Shown: piece by piece, positions 33,038-42,388 of the stretch | How the letters are laid out: each line of letters starts with the position of its first letter | Numbering within the stretch: position 1 is the first letter of the stretch | Assembly (NCBI RefSeq): GCF_013186535.1 | Contig: NZ_JABMCZ010000003.1 | Location: 1,984,001 to 2,048,000 of the forward strand | Length of the DNA stretch: 64,000 nucleotides | Direction of reading: 5' to 3' | Source: Nocardia terpenica | Lineage (GTDB): Bacteria > Actinomycetota > Actinomycetes > Mycobacteriales > Mycobacteriaceae | Position numbers and translations under genes: made by a program | The notes under the pieces: model-generated | What the model was told of the DNA's origin: nothing | Databases searched by the model: none | The model's input: only the letters and a program-made list of their open reading frames with translations

Positions 33038-34820
33038 GTGGTCCCTGTGGAACAACCCCGTCGCCGCGACGGCGATCTGCTGCTGACCGGCCGGGCCCGG
33101 TATCTCGACGATCTCGAGCCGCCGGGCACCTGTCACGTCGCGGTGCTGCGCAGCCCGCATCCGCACGCGCGGATTCGCGCCGTCGCGCCCGAGGCGGCCC
33201 GGCGCTGTCGGGGCGTGCGGGCGGTGGTGACGGGGGCGGAGGCGCTGTCGCTGGCGGGGCCGCTGCCGCATTTCTTCGATCCGGCCGGGGTGGGCGGGAA
33301 GACCGCGGAATTCCGGGTGCTGGCCGTGGATCGGGTGCGGTACGTGGGTGATCCGGTGGCGGCGGTGGTCGCGGGATCGCGGGCCGAGGCGGAAGCGGCC
33401 TGCGCGGCGATCGAGGTCGACTACGAGATCCTGCCCGCGGTGGTCGACCTCGACGAGGCGCTGGCCGAGGGCGCGCCGCGACCGTTCGACGACTGGGACG
33501 ACAATGTGCTGCTCCGCCTCCCGTACGCGACGGGTGACGCGGCCGCGGCGCTGGCCCGCTCCCCGCGGGTGCTGTCGGACACCTTCCATATCCAGCGCTA
33601 TCAGGCCGCGCCGCTGGAACCCCGTGGCTACCTGGCGGAGTGGGCGGACGACGGTCGGCTCAGCCTGCACGCCTCCACGCAGAATCCGCATCTGCTGCGG
33701 ACGAATCTCGCGATCGTCTTCGCGCTGCCGGAGGACCGGATTCGCGTCGTCGCCACCCGGCTCGGCGGCGGTTTCGGGCACAAGTTCAACGGTTACGCCG
33801 AGGAGGCGCTGGTGTGCCTGCTGAGCAGGATGATCGGCGCGCCGGTGAAGTGGGTGGAGTCGCGCGAGGAGGCGATGCTGATCGGCGCGCGGGAATTCAC
33901 CGTCGACCTGACCGCCGGATTCGACGACGACGGCCGCATTCTCGCGCTGCGCGGCCGGATCGTGGGCAATATCGGCAGCCTGACGCCGTGGGCGGGCTGG
34001 TGCATGGCCTTTCCGGCCGGTGCGACCCTGCCCGGACCGTATCTGGTGCCCGACTGCGCGATGGAATCGGTTGCGGTGGTGACCAATAAGGCGCCCTGGA
34101 ACGGTGCCCGCGGCTACGGCAAGGAGGCCCCGACCCTGGCGCTGGAGCGCTTGGTCGACCGCATCGCCGAACACCTCGGCCTGGACCCGGTGACCGTGCG
34201 CATGCGCAATTTCGTTCCCCCGCAGGCATTTCCGTACTGGAGCATGGCGAAGCGGCTCGACAGCGGCGACTATCCGGGCGCGCTGGCGAAGGTGCTGGAA
34301 CTGGCCGACTACGACGAACTGCGCGCACGGCAGCGTGCGGCGCGCGAGGCGGGCCGCCTGCTCGGTGTCGGGGTCGCCTTCGAACTCACCCCGGAGGGCG
34401 GCGATTTCGCGGGCAGCTTCGCCCGCGGCTACGACACTTCGACCGTGCGCGTGAGCCCGACCGGCGCGGTCACGGTGCTGACCGGTGTCACCAGCCCCGG
34501 CACGGGCAACGAGACCAGTATCGCGGCGCTGGTGGCCCGCGAGTTCGGCCTGCCCGCCGCGGCGGTGTCGGTGGTGCAGGGCGATACCGACAGCTGCCCA
34601 CACGGATGTGCCGACCATCGTGCTGGGGCACCAGACCACGCCGTCGCCGTTCACCCTGCTCGGCACCAAGGGGGCGGGGGAGAGCGGGGTCGGTGGCGCG
34701 GTCGCGTGCGTGGCCAATGCGGTCAACGACGCCCTGCGGCCGCTGGGCGCGCGGGTGCATCGGATGCCGTTGAGCGCCCCGAATGTGCTGCGCGCCATCG
34801 CGTCCGGGGTGCTCGCATGA
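33038..34820 (+). pseudogene. molybdenum hydroxylase large subunit, internally deleted and frameshifted
   Basis: Residues 1 to about 521 read as a normal CoxL/XDH large subunit (GRARYLDDLEPPGTCHVAVL; TRLGGGFGHKFNGYAEEA; NGARGYGKEAP). After VVQGDTDSCPHG near 34600 the frame runs on into unrelated residues. The true C-terminal end (DVPTIVLGHQTTPSPF, GTKGAGESGVGGAVACVANA) resumes at about 34600 in the next frame and stops at 34820, overlapping the medium subunit start. Compared with family length (about 750-800 residues), roughly 150-200 residues are missing, including the second molybdopterin-binding part. GTG 33038 is taken as start. The enzyme cannot be active as encoded. Confidence 0.8.
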
Positions 34821-35662
34821 TCCGCGCCGCGCTGCGCTATCACCGGCCCGGCACCGTGTCCGCCGCGGCGGAGCTGCTCGGCGAGCGCGGCGGCGAGGCG
34901 GTGGTGCTCGGCGGCGGCACCATGCTGCTGCCGATGATGCAGCGCGCCGAGATCGCCGCCCGGGACGTGATCGACCTGCGCGGGCTGGAATTGGCCACCG
35001 TGGCCGACCATGGCGGGCGGCTCGAGATCGGCGCGATGTGCACGTACAACGAGTTACTCGAATGCGCGGCGGTGGCTCGGTATGCGCCCCTGCTGACGCT
35101 GGCGGCGTCCGGTATTACCGGCGGCGAACAGATCCGTAATCTCGGAACCCTCGGCGGCTCGGCCTGTTTCGCCAATCCGGCGTCGGATATGCCCGCCGTG
35201 CTGGTGGCGCTCGGGGCGACCCTGCGGGTCTACGGGGCGGCGGGATACCGGGAGATCGCCGCCGCCGATTTCTTCCGCGACGCCTTCGCCTCCGCGCTCG
35301 CGCCCGGTGAATTCCTCGTCGCGATTCTGGTGCCGCACAGCGCCGATTGGTACGGCTATCGCAAGCTGAAGCTGAGCGCGGGGAGCTGGCCGATCGTGAC
35401 CGCCGCGGCCCTCGGCGATCCCGCGGGCGGATGGCTCGAGGTCACCGTCGGTGCGGCGCAGGCGATTCCGGTCCGCATCGACCTGAGCGTGCTGCTGGGC
35501 AGCGACGGCCGCGTCGATGTCGGCGAGATCGATGCCCTGGTCCGCGACCGAATCGAGGACCCCTGGACCGATGTGCTCGCCGACGGTGCCTACCGCCGCG
35601 ATGTTGCCGGAGCGGTGGCCCGGCGAGCCGTCACCGACCTGATCGAAGGACCGACCGCATGA
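34817..35662 (+). CDS. molybdenum hydroxylase FAD subunit (CoxM-like)
   Basis: 281 residues from ATG 34817. AVVLGGGTMLLPMMQ and GGEQIRNLGTLGGSACFANP are the two FAD-binding loops of the CoxM/XdhB medium subunit. It passes electrons from the iron-sulfur subunit to the acceptor. It overlaps the end of the broken large-subunit gene and the start of the small subunit by four bases each. The gene itself looks intact although its partner is damaged, so the lesion is probably recent. Confidence 0.88.
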   Translation: MIRAALRYHRPGTVSAAAELLGERGGEAVVLGGGTMLLPMMQRAEIAARDVIDLRGLELATVADHGGRLEIGAMCTYNELLECAAVARYAPLLTLAASGITGGEQIRNLGTLGGSACFANPASDMPAVLVALGATLRVYGAAGYREIAAADFFRDAFASALAPGEFLVAILVPHSADWYGYRKLKLSAGSWPIVTAAALGDPAGGWLEVTVGAAQAIPVRIDLSVLLGSDGRVDVGEIDALVRDRIEDPWTDVLADGAYRRDVAGAVARRAVTDLIEGPTA

Positions 35663-36153
35663 CGAGCCCCGACGAGATCCCACCCGGCCGCACAATCACG
35701 CTGCGCGTCAACGGGACCGAGCACACCGTCGAGATCGAGGATCGGGACCTGCTGGTCGATGTGATCCGCCGCCGGTTGCGGCTGACCGGTACACATCTCG
35801 GCTGCCGCAACGGCGACTGCGGGTCGTGCACGATCACGCTGAACGGCCGGATCGTGAAGTCCTGCTTGCTCTTCGCGGCCAGCGTCGACGGTGCCGAGAT
35901 CACCACCATCGAGGGTTTCGCCGGGGATCGGGAGCTGGATCCGATTCAGGAGGCGTTCTGGGCCGAGGACGGATTCCAGTGCGGCTACTGCCTTCCCGGC
36001 CAGCTGTTCGCCGCCCGGCAGCTGCTCGACCGCGACCCCGACCCGGACGAGAAGGCGATTCGCGCCGCCCTGAGCGGAAATATCTGCCGCTGCACGGGGT
36101 ACGTGAACATGGTGAAGGCCGTGCGGGCGGCCGCCGAACGGCGGCGGGCGTGA
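35659..36153 (+). CDS. molybdenum hydroxylase 2Fe-2S subunit (CoxS-like)
   Basis: 164 residues. LGCRNGDCGSCTITLNG binds the plant-type 2Fe-2S cluster, and QCGYCLPGQ with NICRCTGYVNMV the second cluster near the Mo cofactor. The usual CGYCTPG is CGYCLPG here. Overlaps the FAD subunit by four bases and is followed after 11 bases by a FAD monooxygenase. Confidence 0.9.
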   Translation: MTSPDEIPPGRTITLRVNGTEHTVEIEDRDLLVDVIRRRLRLTGTHLGCRNGDCGSCTITLNGRIVKSCLLFAASVDGAEITTIEGFAGDRELDPIQEAFWAEDGFQCGYCLPGQLFAARQLLDRDPDPDEKAIRAALSGNICRCTGYVNMVKAVRAAAERRRA

Positions 36154-36164
36154 AGGAGAGCGCG

Positions 36165-37649
36165 ATGCACAAGCGGACGGTGCCGGTCCTGGTGATCGGC
36201 GCGGGGCCGGTCGGCCTGTCCACGGGACTGTTCCTGGCGCACTGGGGCGTTCCGGCGCTGGTGGCCGAGAAACGACCCGCCATCTCCGATATCCCGCGCG
36301 CCAGCTCGAGCCTGCGCACGCTGGAGTTGTTCCGGCTCATCGGCCTCGGCGAGGCGGTGGCGCGGGTGGGCTGGCGGGGCGGGCCGCCCATGCGCACCGT
36401 CTTCAAGGACACCGCGCTCGGCGCCACCCTGCACCGGGGCGGGCTACCCCCGCGCTACGAGCGGTTCCTGCGGGAGTGCAGCCCGATCGATGCGCGCCTG
36501 ATCATCACCCACGACCAAGTGCAGCGGCTGGCGCTGACCGAATCCCGGCGCAAGGGCGCGGAGGTCCGATTCGGGCTCGAGCTGCTGGGGCTGGAACACG
36601 ATGCCGACGGGGTGCGGGCGCTGCTCGTCGACCGCGGGACCGGCGCGCACTGGCAGATTACCGCCGACTACGTGATCGGAGCCGATGGGGCGAACAGCAC
36701 GGTGCGGCAGGCGCTGGGCATCACCATGCCCGACCGGGAGCCGATCGCGCCGCTGCACACCGTGTTCTTCCGCGCCGATCTCGGTTCCGCACTGCGGGAT
36801 TGGGGCACGCACATGTGTTTCGTGCGCAACGACGCGGTGTATGCGACGGTCATGTCGAAGAACGGCCGCGACCAATGGTCCTCGCACATCATGGATTACC
36901 CGGGCAAGCCGGAGGGCGCGGTCCCGCTGACCAAGGCCGAGGCCGCCGAATTGGTCCGTGCCGCACTCGGAGACGACACGATCCCGCTCGAGGTGCATGC
37001 CGTCAATGGCTGGGAGGCGGCCGTCGGCATGGCGTCCTCGTTCCGGCAGGGGCGGATCTTCCTCGTCGGCGACGCCGCCCACGTGCAGAGCTCCGCGGGC
37101 GGGCTGGGCATGAACACCGGCATCCAGGACGGGCACAACCTGGCGTGGAAGATCGGCGCGGTGCGCGGCGGCCGGTTCGCCCCCGCCCTGCTGGACACCT
37201 ACGAGCCCGAAAGGCGGGCGGCGGCAACGGCTTCGCTGGCCCTGTCGCGCGGCATGCACCACGGCTACCGGCGGCTCGACGGCGACCCGAACGCACTCTA
37301 CGACCGCATCGCCGCCGACTACCTGCGCGCCATGCTGTGCTACGGCTACACCACCGCCCCCGCCCCCGACGTCCTCGACCCCACCGTCCGCCCCGGCTAC
37401 CGCTTCCCGCACCGCTGGGTCATCGACAAGATCTCCACCCTGGACCTGATCGGCTCCCGCTGGACCCTCCTCACCGGCGACGACCCCGAAAAATGGCGCA
37501 CGGCAACCGAATCCCTGGGCCTTCCCCTGCCGGTCGGCCACCTCGACGACCTGGATCAGACGGTCCTGGTCCGTCCGGACGGGTTCGTCGCCTGGGCCGG
37601 GTCCGACGAGGATTCGCTGCGAGCAGCACTCGCTCCACTGCTCAAGTAA
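36165..37649 (+). CDS. FAD-dependent aromatic monooxygenase
   Basis: 494 residues from ATG 36165 with AAGGAGAG upstream. PVLVIGAGPVGLSTGLFLA binds FAD, YVIGADGANSTVRQALG is the DG motif and GRIFLVGDAAHVQSSAGGLG the GD motif. The C-terminal 120 residues are a degraded thioredoxin-like domain. This matches the RdmE/PgaE/MhpA-like hydroxylases. The position behind a (now broken) molybdenum hydroxylase suggests an N-heteroaromatic or phenolic pathway; that is inferred. Converges on the ferredoxin/P450 operon with a 62-base palindrome between. Confidence 0.85.
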   Translation: MHKRTVPVLVIGAGPVGLSTGLFLAHWGVPALVAEKRPAISDIPRASSSLRTLELFRLIGLGEAVARVGWRGGPPMRTVFKDTALGATLHRGGLPPRYERFLRECSPIDARLIITHDQVQRLALTESRRKGAEVRFGLELLGLEHDADGVRALLVDRGTGAHWQITADYVIGADGANSTVRQALGITMPDREPIAPLHTVFFRADLGSALRDWGTHMCFVRNDAVYATVMSKNGRDQWSSHIMDYPGKPEGAVPLTKAEAAELVRAALGDDTIPLEVHAVNGWEAAVGMASSFRQGRIFLVGDAAHVQSSAGGLGMNTGIQDGHNLAWKIGAVRGGRFAPALLDTYEPERRAAATASLALSRGMHHGYRRLDGDPNALYDRIAADYLRAMLCYGYTTAPAPDVLDPTVRPGYRFPHRWVIDKISTLDLIGSRWTLLTGDDPEKWRTATESLGLPLPVGHLDDLDQTVLVRPDGFVAWAGSDEDSLRAALAPLLK

Positions 37650-37671
37650 CCCACCCGCAGGTAACCCACCA

Positions 37672-37733
37672 GATCCCGGCGTGCTTTTGGCCGGGATCTC
37701 ACGTGAGATCCCGGCCAAAAGCACGCCGGGATC
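37672..37733. repeat. doubled palindrome copies 9 and 10, 62-bp perfect palindrome
   Basis: A forward unit (37672-37698) and an inverted unit (37707-37733) are joined through CTCACGTGAG, making one perfect palindrome of 62 bases centred between 37702 and 37703. It lies between the convergent monooxygenase and ferredoxin genes. Confidence 0.93.
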
Positions 37734-37739
37734 ATGGGC

Positions 37740-37967
37740 CTACTGCTCCGGCGCGAGCACCGTCCCATTGGCCGCCCAGACGCGAATCGCTTCTGCCGGG
37801 CAGGATTCCGCCGCACCTATCACGGCATCGTCGGGTTCGGCGTATTCGTGGATGGCGCTGGACTTTCCGTCCACGAGGGCGAAATGGGCCGGTGCGGTGC
37901 CGGTGCACATGCCCGAGCCGATGCAGCTGCCTCGGTCTACCTCGATACGCCATTTGTCTTCTGCCAC
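37740..37967 (-). CDS. 3Fe-4S ferredoxin partner of P450
   Basis: 75 residues from GTG 37967 with GAGGAGAAG upstream. DRGSCIGSGMCTGTAP gives Cys-x5-Cys and ESCPAEAI the third cysteine followed by proline, the pattern of single [3Fe-4S] ferredoxins that serve actinobacterial P450s. It sits 11 bases after the P450 gene, so the two form one electron-transfer unit. A ferredoxin reductase is not nearby. Confidence 0.9.
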   Translation of the reverse strand: MAEDKWRIEVDRGSCIGSGMCTGTAPAHFALVDGKSSAIHEYAEPDDAVIGAAESCPAEAIRVWAANGTVLAPEQ

Positions 37968-37978
37968 AGAACTTCTCC

Positions 37979-39181
37979 TCACCAGCTCACCGGGAGGGAC
38001 TTGGGGCCGCGGACGAGCAGGCCCGTCTTCCACGGCACCTCCTCGAGCGGCACCGCGAGGCGCAGCGTCGGGAACCGGTGCAGCAGGGTGCCCAGCGCCA
38101 CCTGTAGCTCCACCCGGGCCAGCTGTGCGCCCAGGCAGTGGTGGACGCCGTGGCCGAAGGCCATGTGCGGGTTGTTCTCCCGGGTGAGGACCAGCTCCTC
38201 GGAGCGGTCGAAGATGCGCTCGTCGCGATTGGCGGCCTGGGTGTTGACGAACACCGACTCCCCGGCCCGCACGGTGACACCGCTCAGCACAACGTCTTCC
38301 ATGGCCACCCGGGCGAATCCGCCGCCCGATCCGAGCTGCACGTACCGCAGCAGCTCCTCCACCGCCCCCGGCACCAGATCCGGTCGCGCCCGCAGCAACT
38401 CCCACTGATCCCGTTGGGTGAGCAGCAGATAGGTGAAGTTCGCGATCTGGTTGGCCGTGGTCTCGTGGCCCGCGATGAGCAGCCCGACACCGAGGCTGAC
38501 CAGCTCCGGCTCGGTGAGCCGGTCCTCGTTGTCGCGCGCGGCGACCAGGGCGCCGAGCAGGTCGTCGGTCGGCTCGGCCCGGCGCTGCGCGATCAACTCG
38601 GCGAGGTAGTCCTCCAGATGCACACGCGCGGTGTCGATCTCCTCGCGGTTGTAGGCGGTGGTCGACAGCACGGCATCGGAGAAGTCGCGGAACCGGTGCT
38701 GATCCCGCGTCGGCACGCCGAGCATTTCGCAGATCACGGTGACCGGCAACGGCAGCGCCAGGCCCTGCACGAGATCGGCGGGCGGACCGGCGTTTTCGAT
38801 CGCGTCGAGGCGCTCGTTCACGATTGCCTGTGCGCGCGGGCGCAATTGCTCCACCCGGCGGCCGGTGAACGCCTTCGCGACCAGCCGGCGTACCCTGCTG
38901 TGCTCGGGCGGATCCATGCTCAACAGCCCGTCGGGCGGCGTCGGGCGCGGCGAGGTACGCGGAATGTCCTCGCGGTCCACGGTCACCGCGCGGCTGAACC
39001 GCGGATCGGCGAGCACGAGCTTGGCATCCTCGTAGCGGGTGACCAGCCAGCCGTCCCCGCCGTAGGGCAGCCGTATCCGGCTGACCGGTTCCTCCCGGCG
39101 CAGGCGGGCGTAGATCGGATCCATGTCGAGGCGGATCGGTTCGCCGAACGGATAGTGGCGCACCTCGGTATGCACGGTCAT
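37979..39181 (-). CDS. cytochrome P450
   Basis: 400 residues from ATG 39181. LLIAGHETTANQIANF is the I-helix oxygen-activation motif, EELLRY the ExxR motif, and AFGHGVHHCLGAQLARVEL the haem-cysteine loop. Length and sequence (MDPPEHSRVRRLVAKAFTGR) fit soluble bacterial class I enzymes near CYP105/CYP107. Substrate unknown. Controlled by the TetR gene upstream on the same strand: a perfect TGTAAGC/GCTTACA dyad lies just before the start. Confidence 0.92.
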   Translation of the reverse strand: MTVHTEVRHYPFGEPIRLDMDPIYARLRREEPVSRIRLPYGGDGWLVTRYEDAKLVLADPRFSRAVTVDREDIPRTSPRPTPPDGLLSMDPPEHSRVRRLVAKAFTGRRVEQLRPRAQAIVNERLDAIENAGPPADLVQGLALPLPVTVICEMLGVPTRDQHRFRDFSDAVLSTTAYNREEIDTARVHLEDYLAELIAQRRAEPTDDLLGALVAARDNEDRLTEPELVSLGVGLLIAGHETTANQIANFTYLLLTQRDQWELLRARPDLVPGAVEELLRYVQLGSGGGFARVAMEDVVLSGVTVRAGESVFVNTQAANRDERIFDRSEELVLTRENNPHMAFGHGVHHCLGAQLARVELQVALGTLLHRFPTLRLAVPLEEVPWKTGLLVRGPKSLPVSW

Positions 39182-39209
39182 GCGAGCTCCCTTCCCGAAC
39201 GCCGAGCGG

Positions 39210-39227
39210 TGTAAGCAGGCGCTTACA
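39210..39227. promoter_or_regulatory. TetR operator before P450
   Basis: TGTAAGC (39210-39216) and GCTTACA (39221-39227) are perfectly inverted around AGGC, 30 bases before the P450 start and between that gene and the TetR gene. Size and symmetry are those of a TetR dimer site. Confidence 0.7.
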
Positions 39228-39277
39228 AGGTTCAAATGTAAGGGAGGTCACAACACCGCGTCAACGGCCGAATACCC

Positions 39278-39874
39278 CTATGCCGGTGGGAATTTCGGGT
39301 CGATCCGCTCCAGCAGCACCCGGGCCGCGCTCAGCACATGATCGGCTACCGCCGCGGGTTCGGCGCTCGCCAGGGGTTCGCGGCGATGCACCCATCGCAT
39401 CAGCCCGATTCCCAGCAGCCAGGCCAGCAGCAACTCGGCGCGCAGTTCCGCATCGTCGGCGTCGGTGAGCGAGGACAGCGCGCGGATGTATTCGTCGCCC
39501 AGTTCGCGGCGGATGGCGGAGGTGCCCTCGTCGTGCCCGCTCGAGCGCAGCGCGGCCTGGAGCCAACGCCCCTGTGCGGCAATGTCGGACGGCTCCAGCG
39601 AGCGGCCCAGCAGGCGGCTCAGCAGGGCGTCGGCCGGGCCCTCCTCGATGAGGATCCGGCCCTGATCGGCGATCGCGGCGCGGAACAGTTCGTCCTTGTT
39701 GCCGAAGTAGCGGAACAGCAGCGCCTGGTTCACCCCGGCGCGCGCCGCGATATCGCGGACCGTCGCGCGCTCGTATCCGCGCTCGGCGAACAGCTCCTTG
39801 GCGGCCGCCAGCACCGCGGCCCTGGTGGCGGCCGCATCCCGCTTCCGTCCCGCCGCTTCGTTCTCGCTCGACAT
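39278..39874 (-). CDS. TetR-family regulator
   Basis: 198 residues. ATRAAVLAAAKELFAERGYE and ATVRDIAARAGVNQALLFRY form the helix-turn-helix; the C-terminal domain carries a TetR_C_17-like stretch (WLLGIGLMRWVHRREPLA). Encoded 96 bases upstream of the P450 gene on the same strand with a perfect 18-base dyad between them, so it most likely represses the P450/ferredoxin operon. Confidence 0.88.
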   Translation of the reverse strand: MSSENEAAGRKRDAAATRAAVLAAAKELFAERGYERATVRDIAARAGVNQALLFRYFGNKDELFRAAIADQGRILIEEGPADALLSRLLGRSLEPSDIAAQGRWLQAALRSSGHDEGTSAIRRELGDEYIRALSSLTDADDAELRAELLLAWLLGIGLMRWVHRREPLASAEPAAVADHVLSAARVLLERIDPKFPPA

Positions 39875-39925
39875 GCATCCTCCGTGCCCGACACCCGGAA
39901 CAAGCAGCGTAAAGGCAGGGCCGGG

Positions 39926-40453
39926 CTACAGGGTCGGCCGGTCCCGCGACACCGTCCCGTGCCACGCATCGGTCTGCTGTGCCCCCGTCGGCCAGGAGGT
40001 CTCGCTGTAGAGCGAGAGCGCGGCCGAATTCACCGTGGTCGCATTCCCGCACCGCGGACTCTCCAGTACCCCGGTGTCGGACAGGGTGATATGGACGGCG
40101 TCGATGGTCTGAGCGGCCCAGAAGCCGAAACTGTTGTCCCAGTGCCGCTTCACGTCGACATCTCGCATGGTCACACCGAAGCGGGTCGCGGGCTGAGTGA
40201 CCACGGTCGCCTTCCCGTCCTGCACGGTGACGGTGACCCCCAACCGATCATCCGGATGCGCGACATCCCCCGCATGCACGCCGGGCCGCTCGAGAACCCC
40301 CGTATACGAGGCCCCCTGGCCGCCCCCTTCCCAATCCACCACCTGCGCCCCACACGAATCGCCCTCGGCCCACGCCTGTCCCATCCCGACCAGGCCGATC
40401 CCACCCCACAGCACCGCAACCACCAGCACCCGCCCGATCGCAGACGTCCCCAT
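39926..40453 (-). CDS. secreted protein of unknown function
   Basis: 175 residues from ATG 40453. RVLVVAVLWGGIGLVGMGQA followed by WAEGDSC is a Sec signal peptide with cleavage near AWA-E. The mature part is rich in beta-prone segments (VTVTVQDGKATVVTQPATRF; VHITLSDTGVLESP) and has two cysteines. Two Trp-rich stretches occur (KRHWDNSFGFWAAQ, SETSWPTGAQ). No family recognised. Not obviously in an operon. Confidence 0.7.
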   Translation of the reverse strand: MGTSAIGRVLVVAVLWGGIGLVGMGQAWAEGDSCGAQVVDWEGGGQGASYTGVLERPGVHAGDVAHPDDRLGVTVTVQDGKATVVTQPATRFGVTMRDVDVKRHWDNSFGFWAAQTIDAVHITLSDTGVLESPRCGNATTVNSAALSLYSETSWPTGAQQTDAWHGTVSRDRPTL

Positions 40454-40561
40454 GCTCTCCCTTTCCGCACCCAACCACCCCGCACAGACATGATCCGCGC
40501 CATCGACCCATATCGGTGGTACATCTGCCGCCGTGTCGCCCCCGGCGCCTACGCTCGAGGC

Positions 40562-41380
40562 GTGATCGCCTGTTACCTGCCCGATCCCGCGACCCCGGGC
40601 CTGTTTCATCCGACCGAGCTCACCCGGGGGCCGTGGTCGCCGGATGCGCAGCACGGGGGAGCGCCGTCGGCTCTGCTGGGGTACGTCATCGAACAGCACG
40701 AGCCGCGGCCGGGGTTCCGGGTGGCGCGGATAACGATCGATATGCTTGGGCCGGTGCCGCTTTCGCCCTTGCGGGCGCAGGCGCGCGTGGTCCGGGCCGA
40801 GGCGCGGGTGGCCCGGCCGGGGCGGGAGGTCGAGGTGGTCGAGGCCACGCTCGATTCGGATCGGGGGCCGGTGGTCCGGGCCACCGCCTGGCGGTTGCGG
40901 CGGGCCGAGCCGGAATTGCCGATACCGGCGGAGGTGCTGCCGACCGGCACCCGGCCCGGTCCCGACACCGTGACACCCGGTCCGCAGCACCGCTTTCCGA
41001 GCGATCGGGCGGTGGGGTTTCACAGCGGCGTCGAATATCGTTTCGTGTCGGGCGCATTCCTGAGTCCGGGCCCGGCCGTCTGTTGGATTCGGTTGCGGCA
41101 GCCGATCGTGGCGGGCGTCGCGCCCAGCCCCCTGCAGCGGGCCCTGGCGGCCGCCGACTTCGGCAATGGCGTCAGTTCCGTTCTGCCTTGGGACGGATAC
41201 TTTTTCATCAATACCGACCTCACCGTGACCCTGCATCGCGACCCGGTCGGCGAGTGGGTATGCCTGGACGCCATGACCGCGCCCGATCCCAGCGGCATCG
41301 GTTCGGCCGAGTCACGCCTGTTCGACGAGCGGGGACCGATCGGGCGTGGTACCCAGACCCTGCTGCTCGGCACCCGCTGA
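40562..41380 (+). CDS. acyl-CoA thioesterase-family protein
   Basis: 272 residues from GTG 40562; an in-frame ATG at 40490 would add 24 residues of non-family sequence. LFHPTELTRGPWSPDAQHGG with PSALLGYVIEQ and RITIDMLGPVPLSPL forms the first hot-dog. SSVLPWDGYFFINTDLTVTL and SRLFDERGPIGRGTQTLLL complete the second. This matches the mycobacterial TesB-like thioesterase group. A probable role is release of acyl groups from CoA. Ends seven bases from the convergent carboxypeptidase gene. Confidence 0.8.
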   Translation: MIACYLPDPATPGLFHPTELTRGPWSPDAQHGGAPSALLGYVIEQHEPRPGFRVARITIDMLGPVPLSPLRAQARVVRAEARVARPGREVEVVEATLDSDRGPVVRATAWRLRRAEPELPIPAEVLPTGTRPGPDTVTPGPQHRFPSDRAVGFHSGVEYRFVSGAFLSPGPAVCWIRLRQPIVAGVAPSPLQRALAAADFGNGVSSVLPWDGYFFINTDLTVTLHRDPVGEWVCLDAMTAPDPSGIGSAESRLFDERGPIGRGTQTLLLGTR

Positions 41381-41386
41381 CCGCGG

Positions 41387-42301
41387 TCAGCCGATCGGCA
41401 GTGCGCTCAGGATCGGGCCGTAGCCCCAATTCAGCAGGCGCACAGCGTCGTTCGCGGCGGCCGCGTCGTCGTCCGGTGAGCTGTGCAGGACGACGCCGAT
41501 CAGGGGCTGGCCCGCGCGGATCGCCTCGAACAGCAGGCAGGTTCCGGCGGCGTCGGTGGATCCGGTCTTGATGCCCGCGGTGCCGGGGTAGTCGTGCAGC
41601 AGCAGGTTCGTGGTCTGCCAGACATGCTCGCGATGGGCCGGACCGGCGGGCAGGTGATAGGTCTGCGAGCGGACGATGTCACGGAACACCGGCAGGCTCA
41701 TCGCGCGCAGGCCGAGGGTTACCAGGTCCGCCGGGGTGGAGTAGGTGGAGTAGTCGGTGGGGTTCGGCAGCCCGCTGGGATCGGTGAAATGTGTTCCCGC
41801 CAAGCCCAATTGGTGCGCGGTGTCGTTCATGGCGGCGATGAAACCGGCCTGGCCGGGCCCGTATGCCTCGGCGAGGGTGTAGGCGGCATCGCAGCCGGAC
41901 GGGAGCATCATCGCGTACAGCAGTTGCCGCGCGGTAAGCACCTCTCCGGGAACCAGACCCGCGGTGCTCGCGCCGTACCTGCTGTTGTAGTCGATGATTC
42001 CCGGCGGCACCGTGACGGCCCGATCGAGATCTCCGGCATTGATCACGACCAGCGCGGTCATCACCTTCGTAATGCTGCCGATCGGAGCCGGAGTATCCGC
42101 CTGCCGCGACCACCGTGGCGCGCCGGTGTTCCCGTCGGCCAACTCCGCCTCGGGCGCCTGCACGCCGTCCGGCTCGGGCGACGGCCAGAACGGCAGCTGA
42201 ACATGCGACCCGCCCGCGACGGGAGCGGCGGTGGCCTGACCGGCCGCCACGACCAGCATCCCCGCGACGGCTACCTGCAACAACAGGGCAAATGCTCGCA
42301 T
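41387..42301 (-). CDS. D-alanyl-D-alanine carboxypeptidase (S11)
   Basis: 304 residues from ATG 42301 with a signal peptide (LLLQVAVAGMLVVAAGQATA). IGSITKVMTA holds the SxxK serine, MMLPSGCDAAYTLAEA the second motif, and GIKTGSTDAAGTC the KTG motif. The second motif is normally S-G-N; here the asparagine is Cys. The enzyme trims the terminal D-Ala of peptidoglycan in the cell wall. There is no C-terminal membrane anchor. Confidence 0.88.
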   Translation of the reverse strand: MRAFALLLQVAVAGMLVVAAGQATAAPVAGGSHVQLPFWPSPEPDGVQAPEAELADGNTGAPRWSRQADTPAPIGSITKVMTALVVINAGDLDRAVTVPPGIIDYNSRYGASTAGLVPGEVLTARQLLYAMMLPSGCDAAYTLAEAYGPGQAGFIAAMNDTAHQLGLAGTHFTDPSGLPNPTDYSTYSTPADLVTLGLRAMSLPVFRDIVRSQTYHLPAGPAHREHVWQTTNLLLHDYPGTAGIKTGSTDAAGTCLLFEAIRAGQPLIGVVLHSSPDDDAAAANDAVRLLNWGYGPILSALPIG

Positions 42302-42388
42302 CGCCACATTGTGCCGCCCACCCGCCCCGAACAGCGGGATTTCATGTCGTCATCGTTTCCGCGGCCCGCAGCGGCGATGATTGCTGGT

